A DNA stretch of 64,000 bases from assembly GCA_026261815.1 (NCBI GenBank), contig JAMPIT010000174.1, positions 11,904,001-11,968,000 of the forward strand. Direction: 5' to 3'. The stretch comes from Monarcha castaneiventris obscurior. Lineage: Eukaryota; Chordata; Aves; Passeriformes; Monarchidae. Numbering within the stretch: position 1 is the stretch's first letter; each line of letters starts with the position of its first letter. Positions 53,912-64,000 of the stretch are shown in pieces. The notes under the pieces were generated by a model. That model saw only the letters and a list, made by a program, of their open reading frames with translations, did not search any database and was not told the origin of the DNA. The translations under genes and the position numbers were made by a program.

Positions 53912-56900
53912 TGTCTTTGCCTGATGGTTCAGAGGCACGAAGACTCTTCACATGCAGGTGCACTTAATCTTTTCAAGATGTAACAAAGTCCTATAAAGCC
54001 ACACTTTGTTGTGTAAAATGTGATACGTCCGCTGATCTTTCATGTTTATTCAGGTTTTCTGGGGGAGGAAGGGGGTGCCACAACAAAAGAGAGGTAAAGT
54101 CAAAAGTATCCAGCTTGCATGTTTAAGCAATAAGGAGATTGCTCCATTGTCTACCGTAAACCCCGCCAGTGTGCAATTTCCTTTTTCCTGTTCTCCAAAT
54201 TAGTTGGTACGACCAAGTTCCCCCAGGTGGGAATAAGTTCTCCAGACTTCTTGGAAAAAGCTGACTAAAAGTTCCCTGTGCAATTCCACTTTCTCCTCAA
54301 AACAGCTGGGGAGTTTTGCCAAGATGCCACATATCCTATTGCTGTCTTTCCCACAAACCTGCTGATGTCAATGTGGAAATTTACCTTACTAAGTTTGATA
54401 TTGAATCTTTGTACCAGAAGGATATGTTTTGAAACCACGATAATCTACTGCTTCTACAATAGTTAGACTTGTTCATGCTTCTGTGACATTCCTTTCTCCA
54501 GATGGAGAAATGGAGGCAAAGCATAGGTCAGAGCAGGCAAATGCAAATCTTTGTAGGATCCAGGTGCCTCAATCATAAATGTGATCTTGGTACAGTTCTC
54601 AGCATATCAGTGAGATTATAACTGAAGAAATCTCATCTCTACTCCCTTGGACGCATGGTGTATTCAGTTACCCCTCCCAAGTTGCTTTCCCTTGCCAAAG
54701 GCCAAGATAGCCCTCCTTCATGACCTCCTTCCAGCTGGCACAGAAGCTTTCCCTGTTGTGTCTGTCACCCTGTAAGTAGCAATATTATTACTCTGTGATT
54801 TACTATGCTGCTGTTTGCTGGCCTTTCGGTATTTGCCATTTCAGCCCTGAGGAAGCAGAGCCTGTTCCTAAATCTCCTCATGTCTCTGAACTACTACAGC
54901 AAATCCAAAATTCGTGGTCAGTAAAGGTTTCTGCATGTTCCTGTGTCACCTCACATTACTATTTAGAATTTAATAGAACTTTTTCACAACAGAGCAAGGA
55001 CACTGCATAATCCATGAGGATTAATAAGGAGACTGCTGCCCTGTCTCCCCATCCATTTCCCACTGAAGGAACAAGTAATCTGCTTGTGAATGAGCTCTTG
55101 ACACACCTTTGTTTGCATGTGGCATGCAATGGAAATTCATTAGATGTTTTGGTACTGGTGATAATTCCAGAGCTGATACCCACATAACAAGGCCAGTACA
55201 CACAGAAAGGCAAGCTTATGAAAAATCTCAAGCAAAACTGTTCCTGCTTGTTTATGAACTTCTGAAAGAGCCTTGCTCCAGAAACATTGCTGTCTGCTGT
55301 TCCCAGTAAAGGAGAATCTGCATCAAAGAATTAACTGACATGCAGGCATCCAAGCCTTAGTCTAGGTAAGAAAATACTTTGTGCATACTTGTTCCACTTT
55401 ATGGCAATCCCCTGCCATAGAAGCATCATTATTAGCAAAATAATGTTTCCACAAAATAATGTGTGCGTGCTACACAAGCATGTTCCTCTCTCTCTGAAGT
55501 CTGTAAAATGAAATGTCTGTTACTGGGAAAGATAGACTGCAATTTTAAAAACATTCAGTATCTGCATCTCATAGTTCTCATATGGGGAGAAGGCCTGAGA
55601 CAATGTAAGGAATTCACACCATTTCAGCTGAACTATGCAGATGAGGTGCTTGAGGCGGTGAACTGGTGACCGGGAACTCTGCTGAGTGAAGAAGAGTGCC
55701 TAGGGTATCATTTAGTCCCCTAAATTAGATGTCTAAAGCCACAGCATGAAGACTATTTCCTTTTTCACGTATTTATGAAGACATCAAGATCTGAATGTTT
55801 CTAACCAAATCATACTGCGTATTTCTGTGATACTTACTAATTTTCTGTTCCTGTGCATTTGTTTTGCACATGGTAAAGTGTTGTACTGTGCTGCAGATGT
55901 AACATGTTCAAAACTTCAAGCCTGACCAGGTGGCTGCCTCTTGAGAGCTTTGGATTTGCCTGTTGAATATGCAGCTATCACTTCTGTTCCTCCGGAGGGA
56001 GCCTCAGCAGAAAACACAATCAGATGAATATAAAATCCTCCACAACAAGTTACTACAACACTTCAGCACAGCTGAGACTGAGAGCAAACAATCCTCTCTC
56101 ACTTTATCAATGCAATCTGAACACAAGCCACCCTGGAGCCTAGCTTCGCATTAGTGAGTACAAAAATACACTTCTTAAAGAGCAGTTACCACATCTGAAA
56201 TACAACCCCAGACAAGCAACAGCCATTCACTGAGACACGTCCAAAGCACATACCAACTTCTTTCCAAGTATTCAGCATGCCACAAAGTAAGGTGCACAAG
56301 AACTGCTAAAGGAAATCTGAGCCACTGTCACTGTTTTAGGCTCATGCCTGTCGTGCCTGGTGAAAGAGGTCCACACCCTCAGTGACTTTACTGATAGACT
56401 TCGTCTGAAGAGGCAAATCTATCATACTCCCCACACTCTGCCTAAGGCTAAAAAAACCCCATCAGGTCTTATGTTCCATTGCCTTGTAGTAAACCTTCTA
56501 TTTATAAATGTTAGGTGATAAACTCTTGCGGAAATAACAAAAAAAACCTCTCTTTCCACCTTTAATATCCTAGATTATGGTAAACATCAGCTGGGCCAAG
56601 CTAAAGAAGAATGGAGGGTTTGGCAAGAGATAACATTTTCAACAACATATTTACAAAAATAGCAAAAATGCGCTTTAAGTCATCAGTAACATACTCCTTT
56701 CTGGCAGTGATGATGACAATAAAGGACACATAGCTGAGTAAACTAAATATGTATAAAATAGATTTTATTAGTAGTATTTATGACCTTTGGTCTTGTTTTT
56801 TTTTATCACATAATAAAATGTGTTTACAATACAATGACTATACAGAATATAAAAATTTCCATTTTGGGAAATGCTACTTATTCAAATTTTGAGCCAGCTC

Positions 56901-57106
56901 TGTAGTGCCTGGGATCTGTGAAGGCAACTAACCACTTGCATCAAGGTTCAGCCTTTAGTTTTCTTTTTTTGTCATAGGTCAGGCCTCTCAATCTGGACTA
57001 CTGGAGTGGTCACCACTTCAAGATCAGACCTCAGGCCTTAATATTTCTCTTGAGTGGGGTGAACCATCAATTATACTACTGACATTTTCTTAAATTTTTT
57101 CTTTTT

Positions 57107-57364
57107 CCCTTTTCCCTTTCCTTTCCTTTCCTTTCCTTTCCTTTCCTTTCCTTTCCTTTCCTTTCCTTTCCTTTCCTTTCCTTTCCTTTCCTTTCCTTTC
57201 CTTTCCTTTCCTTTCCTTTCCTTTCCTTTCATTTCCTTTCCTTTCCTTTCCTTTCCTTTCCTTTCCTTTCCTTTCCTTTCCTTTCCTTTCCTTTCCTTTC
57301 CTTTCCTTTCCTTTCCTTTCCTTTCCTTTCCTTTCCTTTCCTTTTTTCTTCTTTTTTTTTTTTT
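57107..57364 (-). repeat. (CTTTC)n array, GGAAA on the minus strand, with poly-T flank
   Basis: About 45 nearly perfect pentamers run to about 57343, with one visible substitution at 57231, followed by a T-rich tract to 57364. The left edge contains CCCTTTT and CCCTTTC variants. On the minus strand it reads as an A-rich run leading into (AAAGG)n, the same unit as the second half of the array at 34550-35268 but in opposite orientation. The 94-codon minus-strand Lys/Gly/Glu/Arg frame is a repeat artefact. Confidence 0.97.
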
Positions 57365-57615
57365 GTGTCTTCAAATGTAATTATAATTTACAAAGAATGT
57401 TCAAGGCCTTGTTTTCCACAACAGAATAGGAGTTAAATAATTAGAAACACCACATACAGCACTGAAAGCAGTTAGTGTTTCTCATAAGATTTCTGAGTCA
57501 CATCCCAGGAATTTATTTATAAAGCGTTTTCTCTTCTTTTACTTTTTCTGTTTTTCTGTTTCTTTGATTTTTCACTGATTCTTTCTCACAAACTTAAGAA
57601 AACCAGTGCCAAGAG
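57365..57615. other. Short spacer between pentamer array and LTR
   Basis: AT-rich sequence of about 250 bp, including a T-rich stretch near 57,530-57,570. Nothing else is recognised. It ends with AGAG, the left target duplication of the adjoining LTR. Confidence 0.55.
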
Positions 57616-58063
57616 TGATGCCTTCTCCAGCCACCTGGAAACAGAGACTAGACAAGAGTAAGGGAATAAAGATAGGTATTTATTTGAAGGGCCTTCAAGG
57701 TACACCCTGGGGAACCAGAGGCTGCTTCCAAAAAATGGACCCCAAGATGGACGACAGGTCACGAGTTCTTCACACCTTTATAGGTTTGGTTCATTTGCAT
57801 ATCAGGGTTAATTCTCCAATTAAAGCCCCAGTTTAATGATGTAATTCCCCTCAGCTTGCCCCACCCCCCCCCCCCAAAAAAGGTTTTGGTTTACACATTT
57901 TGGGCCTAGAACAGCCTGGCTGTCCTTGAAGGCAAAGCCTGGAGAGGCTTTGTTATGTGTATCTTGCACGAGAGAGCAGAAATTACAGGCTACAAGGAAC
58001 TTCAGAGTTACACTCTAAGCAGTACAGAATTTGAAAATATAAAAGTCAAAACCTAAGGCATCA
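57616..58063 (-). mobile_element. Solo retroviral LTR, 448 bp, 4-bp target duplication
   Basis: The element starts TGATGCC and ends GGCATCA, a perfect 7-bp terminal inverted repeat with TG...CA ends. It is flanked by AGAG at 57612-57615 and 58064-58067. On the minus strand a TATAAA box (57777-57782, within palindromic CCTTTATAGG) is followed about 95 bp later by AATAAA (57679-57684) and a U5 of about 60 bp, giving complete U3-R-U5 architecture. U3 contains a run of 12 C followed by 6 A (57864-57881). A 4-bp duplication is typical of class I (gammaretrovirus-like) integration. No viral coding sequence adjoins, so it is a solo LTR. The family was not named because no library search was possible. 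Confidence 0.85.
57679..57782 (-). promoter_or_regulatory. LTR TATA box and polyadenylation signal, minus strand
   Basis: TATAAA at 57777-57782 and AATAAA at 57679-57684, both read on the minus strand, define the approximate R region of the solo LTR. Transcription from it would run leftward into the CTTTC array, giving a purine-rich GGAAA transcript. Activity is not shown. Confidence 0.6.
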
Positions 58064-60076
58064 AGAGCATAAATGTCATTAATATGCCATTGTTTTGGGC
58101 AAAGGCATGCACCTCCACTCTCTATGTGGTAGAGTTTGAGATTGTTTATACTGTCTAGCTAAGTGAACTAATTTACCTAATTTATTGTCATAATAAGGGA
58201 AAGGCAGTTACTACAATTATACTGTAACAAAATGAGGAAGTGAATAACTATTCTGAAACAGAAAATACCTTCTTGCACATCTCTCTTGAGTGTGGTCAAC
58301 ACAAAGCCAAGACCCTCATCAGTTCAGCTTTCTCCCTTAACAGAGATCTGGTGGGCGATCTGTTCTACTTCAGCTCTCTTCTGGTTGGAGGTTGGGTGTA
58401 TTCCTCCACCTAATGAGGTACTTTCATTTGTGGCTATTTAGAACTGCTTAACAGCAGAACTTCAGAACAGCAGAACAGACACAGTGCAAATCCCATGCAT
58501 GAGATAGAGCAGTATCTTTCTGATTATGTCCTGGATCTGCTCCCTCTTCTCCAACAGTGTCCTTGTCTGTGATTCCTCATATCCCAGTTGATCTGAGATG
58601 TGGGTTATCTGCTCATCTTCCTTTCAAAGGGCAGTAATTCTGGAGGGATGTGGGTTTTCTTAGTATATGTGAGAAAGGATATTCACCGTTCCTCCTTTTA
58701 GCCAATTTTTCCTGTGAAAAACCAGATGCAGATTTGCCAAAGGCTAAATCTGACAACATCAAAGCCTGCCAAATGGCTGTGCTGCTAACTGAGGCTCTCT
58801 GAAAACTGCTGTGCATCTGTATAGTGTTCTTAACATATTACCTCTATGAACCCAAAATGTAGTAATATTTACAATGCTCAATTAACATAGTAACTTTAGT
58901 GTTCATTAGTCTTCACAAGTTGTTCTGAGTCTGCTGCATTGAGAATGAGAAATAACAGTATTAAAATGATCAAAGAAGGCTATATTATTTGTTCCAGGTT
59001 CTTCTTCCTCTGACAATTCCCTTCAAAGGTTGCATTGTCTTTTGGGGAAACAATCCTCAGCTGAAGGTAGCTGAGGACATCATGAGGGGAAGGATAATTT
59101 ATAAAGAGAACAGGTGGAGGAAAACACCAAGAAAAACCTTCTTTTGGATCATAACCAAAGCTGAATCATAGAAAGAAAGACAAGGGAGAATAAAACACAA
59201 CTGACAAAGATCAAGCAACTCATGTGGATGAAAGTCATCACTTTGTGGGAAATGGAAAGCAGAAGGAAGTGACCATCAAGTATTCCCTTTATAATGGGCT
59301 GACATCACTCAGTTCTCTGCCAGACAAGGGTATCAAATTGTTTGTGTTCCCATTTTAGGGCAGTGGGGAAAGTCATACCTGGCTGTAAATTTTACTACCA
59401 TTATGTTTTTGTTCTCTGGAGACTCTAGTCTGACAGCAGGAAGACAAATATTGATACATGAATGAATGAATATTCTTCTGGGTGGTGACCTTTGTGAATG
59501 CTCTCATTCTACCCTAATAAATAGTAATTCAGAAAATTGTTGTCATTTAGTCTGCTTCTGATAAACAAAAGGGAAAAAAAACAGACCCGCTTCCCGAGTC
59601 ACTGGATTATCAAGAGCAATAGGAGATTAGTGTATTGGGAAAGGAAGGAATAGCTTTATGAGGATTTGGGAATCTCTGAGACCTCATCACCATCAGTGAC
59701 CTTCAAGACCTTCCTATGTGAAAATCCAGCTGGACACCTGCTTCTCCCACTCTGTGGTTTGCAAATCTTTACCTATTATAATTGTCTGAGCATATTATGT
59801 TCTCCAAAGAAACACTAAACTCCCTCATGTGAAAACTAAGCCATATGGAAAAATCATATTTCCCAGATAGTTGATCAAATATATTTCATGTGTTTGAAAG
59901 ACACTGTGTAGTTTAAACAGAGCTGGCTTGAACTCATACCACATATAATTTTTGCTATGGAACAAGATATGTTTTGAAATGAGTGAGAATATGAAAAAAA
60001 AAGATTGAAAGGCTATATTATATACCAAAAAAAAGTAGTTAGTTTCATATCAAACAGAAATTGTGGTAAGGAATTT

Positions 60077-60116
60077 AGGTTATTTTGTAGATGATTAGGT
60101 TATTTTGTGAATGATT
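60077..60116. repeat. 20-bp tandem duplication
   Basis: AGGTTATTTTGTAGATGATT (60077-60096) is followed immediately by a copy differing only by GA for AG at two central positions (60097-60116). Confidence 0.88.
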
Positions 60117-61740
60117 CTGGGGTAGCGCAAACACGAAGCATGTGGAAATATATATTGCAAGTCCATTTACTAAGGAAGAGTGAACAGTTTTGTGGTTTCA
60201 GGCTTGGAAAAGCTGGGTTCATTTTCTGATTGAGGCACTCAGGCACTGTTACCCATCCAGTTGGGTTTTCCTTGGCCTGAGTTCTCAGCTGTAGAGGAGA
60301 GAAAGCACTATTTCCTACATGTGTCACAAGGAAGAAAGAAATCTGCTAATGAAGGCATGACAAAATAGGGTATCTAAGACCTTTGTAGATCAAGTCCCAT
60401 TCTGATTATATGTCTGAAAATTTTGCTACAATTTTTTATAATCAATAAAAAATAATTTTATCTTTGTCAAGATATGATAACTCTAAGCCCCAAATAGTTG
60501 GAGGAAAATAATACTTGCTTAGAAAATTTCTAGGAGAAATTCAAGTGTTTTAAGAAGTGATTTTTCAGTTGATTACTCTTTCCCTACAAAGAGCTGTGCC
60601 ATTTCTTGTAATATTAAAAGGAGTCCATGAAATGAAAGACCATTCATAAAAGAAGATTAAGAAAAACATACATGCTTTTTAATAAAATATTGAAGGCATT
60701 TTGGCTGTCTGTAATATAAATTTAAAAGGCTAATGTTTGATAAGGATCTAATAAATAATCCTTCAATTTAGTTTAAAAAATTATTTGACTTTTTATGGCA
60801 GAGGTACTTTTAATCTACTAGTTATGAAAAAAATGCCAAGATAAATAATCACAGTGGTTTCAAATATATACAGATGTCTTTCCTCTTTCAGTCATCTGTT
60901 ATTTCATTCCAATCCTAAATTCTGGTTGTGGGCAATGTGCTAAATGTTCACATATATACGCTGACATCCACTGAAACCTTCACCCCATCATGGAAAACAC
61001 ACAAACTCATACACAAAATACCGATTCCCTGAAGGTATTTTGGAAGTTGCATAAGTAGGAAGAGCAATGCATATAATAAACAACATAAAATAATCCTAAT
61101 TTTTCCATTGATTTAAATCATACTCCCAGAAACAAAGTTGCTTCTTATATAGTTTTAATTTGATTATTCACTGAATCCAGTTGTTTTTAAGGAGCTGTTA
61201 GAGTGAATTAGGAAGACACTAGGCTGCACTGTACATGTAGGATCAGGTTTATTTTTCTTTCTAGTTATTCCTCATATGGGTAATCTGAAACAAGACATAA
61301 TCAGTACAATTTTTAAAGAAGACTTATCACAGCTGTCATCATAATTGGTTTCCCATCATGCTTATAAAAATAAAATGGATAATGATAGAAGAAATAAAAT
61401 CCTATTTTTTGCATTGTTCTACAGAGTTTCAGCTGTGTAATTGGTTTTCTCACATTCTTCAGTGAAAATGTCTTTGGCATTTCATAAGACAATGCTCAGC
61501 AATAGCTCATTAGCTGTTGTGATAAAGCACTTATTAGACTAATCAATAGTATCTCAGTATTGTCTGGTGGTTCTTTCCAGCTGACTATTGTATTGGCCTG
61601 CTCTTTCTTGCTTTAGCCTGTAATTAGCATTTTGGAACAAGTCATCTTCTTACTTGTGTGTTGTATGGTTAAATATTGTAATTCATAAGATTTTTTTACA
61701 ATCTTGCAATATACATCAGTATATTAATTATAGTTATAAA

Positions 61741-61820
61741 ACTATATATTATATATATTATATAAGTTCTCTATATATTATATGTAAGTGTTTTATATAT
61801 ATATATAATTATATATTAGT
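61741..61820. repeat. (TA)n-rich low-complexity tract
   Basis: Interrupted TATA/ATAT runs over about 80 bp. An easily melted simple repeat. Confidence 0.85.
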
Positions 61821-62481
61821 TATAAAAGCTAGCACTGAATGCTGCATAGGAGTTTAAAATATCTGTTATCTCTTAACATCTGGTAGTTTAGCTCTCTATT
61901 TACCCGCAAAACACTTCTCAACGTAGTGCATAGAGTGTACCTTAGGGTCATATATTTAAGAACCAGATTATTCAATTTGAAGAGCAGTTGTTAAACTACA
62001 GCAAATATTATTAATGCTAAAACAAGAACCAATTTATCATTTACCTAAGGAGAATAACATAGAGAATATTAGACAGACAGAGTGCAATTAGCAAACTTCA
62101 GAAGAAATTAGATTTTGGAACTACTTGTGTGTGTGGTATAAAACGATGCCTGAGTGAATCTTCTAATGTAATTCTTTAAAGGAAGCAAACGGAGGATGAC
62201 TTCAGATGGAATACTCAAGGACTGTCCCAGTAAAACTAAAGGGCTGGCAGATATCAAACAGTTGAAAGCCAGGAGATTATTCTGGGGAATTATCAGTGTA
62301 TTTGCTTTTTTTGTTATAGTCTTACGTGCACATTGACTTTCAGCCAGTGTTTCAGACAGGTTGTTGGGCAAGACAGACTTCTGATCTAGATGATCCAGCA
62401 CACTTGTTCATTATGCTCTCATGTTATGAAGATATAATAAGGATTAATTCTTGTTCCCTAATAGAGAAGGATTACAATTTA

Positions 62482-62712
62482 GAATTAATAGAATTGTAGA
62501 ATAATTTAGGTTGGAAAATGTCTTTTGTCAAGTCCAACTGTAAACCAAACCCTGCCAAGTCCACCACTAAACCACGCCCCTAATCACCACATCTACAAGT
62601 CTTTTAAATAACTCCAGGGATAATGACTTAACCACTTCCCTCTGAAGCCTGTTCTGAATCCTGACAACCCATTCAGTGAAGACATTTTTACTAATATACA
62701 GCCTAAACCACC
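62482..62712 (-). pseudogene. CR1 LINE ORF2 C-terminus and 3' tail, strongly decayed
   Basis: The left edge shows the CR1 tail on the minus strand (terminal ATTCTA-type motif and a GTTGGACTT block). Further right, the minus-strand frame (62791-62567) reads YISKNVFTEWVVRIQNRLQREVV and then SLELFKRLVDVVIRGVV. This aligns by eye with the CR1 reverse-transcriptase C-terminus, in which the usual HWNRLPREVV has become IQNRLQREVV. These substitutions and the lack of upstream ORF2 show a dead, 5'-truncated copy. It looks older than the 12.3-kb CR1. Confidence 0.85.
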
Positions 62713-64000
62713 ATTTATCTGATGAAACAGATAAACAAAGACATACATACTTCATAAAAATAATACAGACATTTACCATATTTTCCAACAAGATATTCAG
62801 TCCAGCTTGAGGAAACCTTGGTTTACAGTACCTTCGTAATAACCCACAAGCTAATTAATATGTTGCAGATTTATTTCAGCCTCTCAGAGCTCTAACATGA
62901 TAATGGCTAACTCTAATTGAATGAGCAGCCTTGAACATATCCAAGAAATCTAGATTTCCACATTCCTCCGGAAAGAGAAAAGTGTCTTTGAAAACGTAAA
63001 TCATAAGGCATCCTTATGTTGAGCAGTAGGAACAAAGTTGGCCTCTGGACAGGTTATCTCCTTACTACCCTTGAAGAACAGTTTACACTTTCCTCTGTGG
63101 CACCTGGTTCTTCTTTTCTGAAACATGGAACTATATGACACACAGCAATTATTTAAGACCAGTATTTTACTTTTTATATTCATCAATTCTTATAAAGCAT
63201 CATTTCCAGGAAGATACTGAAAAAAAGAAAACCCAGACTTGAAACAGTTGGCTTAAAATTCAGTCTGAGCTCTTTTTTATGATGTGAAAATATCCTTCTT
63301 GGTAATACTATAAGCTTATGATCCCTAGAGGTGTTTATATGAAAAAACTGACAGTTCTCCTTAGTTTTCTTCTCCAAGTCTATTTCAAATATCAAGATCT
63401 TCTGCAGAGGTCTGAGGGGTCATTGTGTGGTGTTGAAAGCATTGTCAGACACCTTTCTGAGTGACCACAGACTGACACATCATTCCAGAGTGAGAAAAGG
63501 AATGTAAACTTTTATGTGAATCAAATAGGGAGTTCAAATTAACATTTCTTGCTGTTATACCTAAAATTCAAATGCAAAATCAGGGCTAAAACATGTTTTA
63601 GCTGTAGCAGCTTTATGTTATTAGAAATGCAGCACTGCTTCTGCACCTCCTTCTATTAATTCCCTAAAAACAGGTTTCCACACAGAGCCTGACGTTGAAT
63701 GCCTCAAGCCACTGCTTTTAGTGACTCATGGCAGGAAATGCAAATCCTGGCTTGATCCCATTCCATTAAAGATAATGGTGGAATTTCCAAGAGCTATGAT
63801 AGACGCAGATTTCACTCATTTCCAAGAACTTTTCCTGGTTTTTAGCAGTTCATTATGCCTGTAATGAACTCATATGCCTCAAATGAACTGGAAGAGCCCA
63901 GTGCACGTGCATGTACCACTTTATCCTTCAAATAGAAAATTGTGTCTTTAGAGGTTACCAGTAACTGTAACCACTTATTATATTTATTATGGAAATATTT
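62713..64000. other. AT-rich unique sequence to window end
   Basis: Nothing recognised. Open frames reach at most 70 codons. Confidence 0.55.

Larger units (their letters stand above)
46561..57106. other. Unique sequence with scattered simple repeats
   Basis: No supported gene. Open frames reach at most 111 codons. CAAA-type repeats lie at 47089-47112 and 51617-51656, a 10-bp hairpin at 50342-50367, an imperfect tandem unit at 52458-52499 and a GC-richer patch with a 15-nt palindrome at about 53,740-53,960. Confidence 0.5.
58064..62481. other. AT-rich unique sequence, no gene seen
   Basis: No supported gene. Open frames reach at most 75 codons. It contains a 20-bp tandem duplication (60077-60116) and a TA-rich tract (61741-61820). 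Confidence 0.55.

Noticed and set aside
57090..57374. 94-codon minus-strand frame rich in Lys, Gly, Glu and Arg
   Set aside because: It is a translation of the CTTTC/GGAAA array.

Overview
This looks like a gene-poor, AT-rich stretch of a bird genome, either intergenic or deep inside a large intron. The host call rests on repeat content. Four loci carry chicken-repeat-1 (CR1) LINE sequence, recognisable from the conserved 3' tail and from decayed reverse-transcriptase C-terminal peptides. Several avian-type retroviral long terminal repeats (LTRs) are also present. One LTR-like element inserted in a CR1 resembles sequences common in songbirds and other neoavian birds, so a neoavian (possibly passerine) host is likely. 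That last step relies on memory of repeat families and was not searched. I could support no host protein-coding exon, tRNA, rRNA, snRNA or microRNA. The long open frames are either pentanucleotide-repeat artefacts or sit in sequence with no recognisable protein family.

Layout. 0-2.1 kb: AT-rich sequence, then a CR1 copy with an inverted 5' part. 2.1-12.3 kb: unique sequence with small tandem duplications and palindromes. 12.3-13.1 kb: a decayed minus-strand CR1 interrupted by a 201-bp LTR-like element with matching target duplications. 13.1-26.6 kb: unique sequence with a perfect 14-bp hairpin and a GAT/CTA triplet microsatellite. 26.6-26.85 kb: an LTR remnant. 34.55-35.27 kb: a 0.7-kb GGGAA/GGAAA array. 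37.55-40.0 kb: a solo LTR with 6-bp target duplication and a second, minus-strand LTR-like element beside a 25-bp tandem duplication. 46.2-46.56 kb: a frameshifted CR1 fragment. 57.1-58.1 kb: a CTTTC array (the reverse complement of the first array's second half), followed by a minus-strand solo LTR with 4-bp target duplication. 62.5-62.7 kb: a further CR1 remnant.

No genes work together here in any visible way. The readable biology is the insertion history of mobile elements and the structure-forming potential of the polypurine arrays. I found no convincing new biological system. The best leads are the paired, oppositely oriented GGAAA arrays (G-quadruplex, triplex and long-range inverted-repeat potential), the inverted CR1, and the datable nested and solo LTRs.
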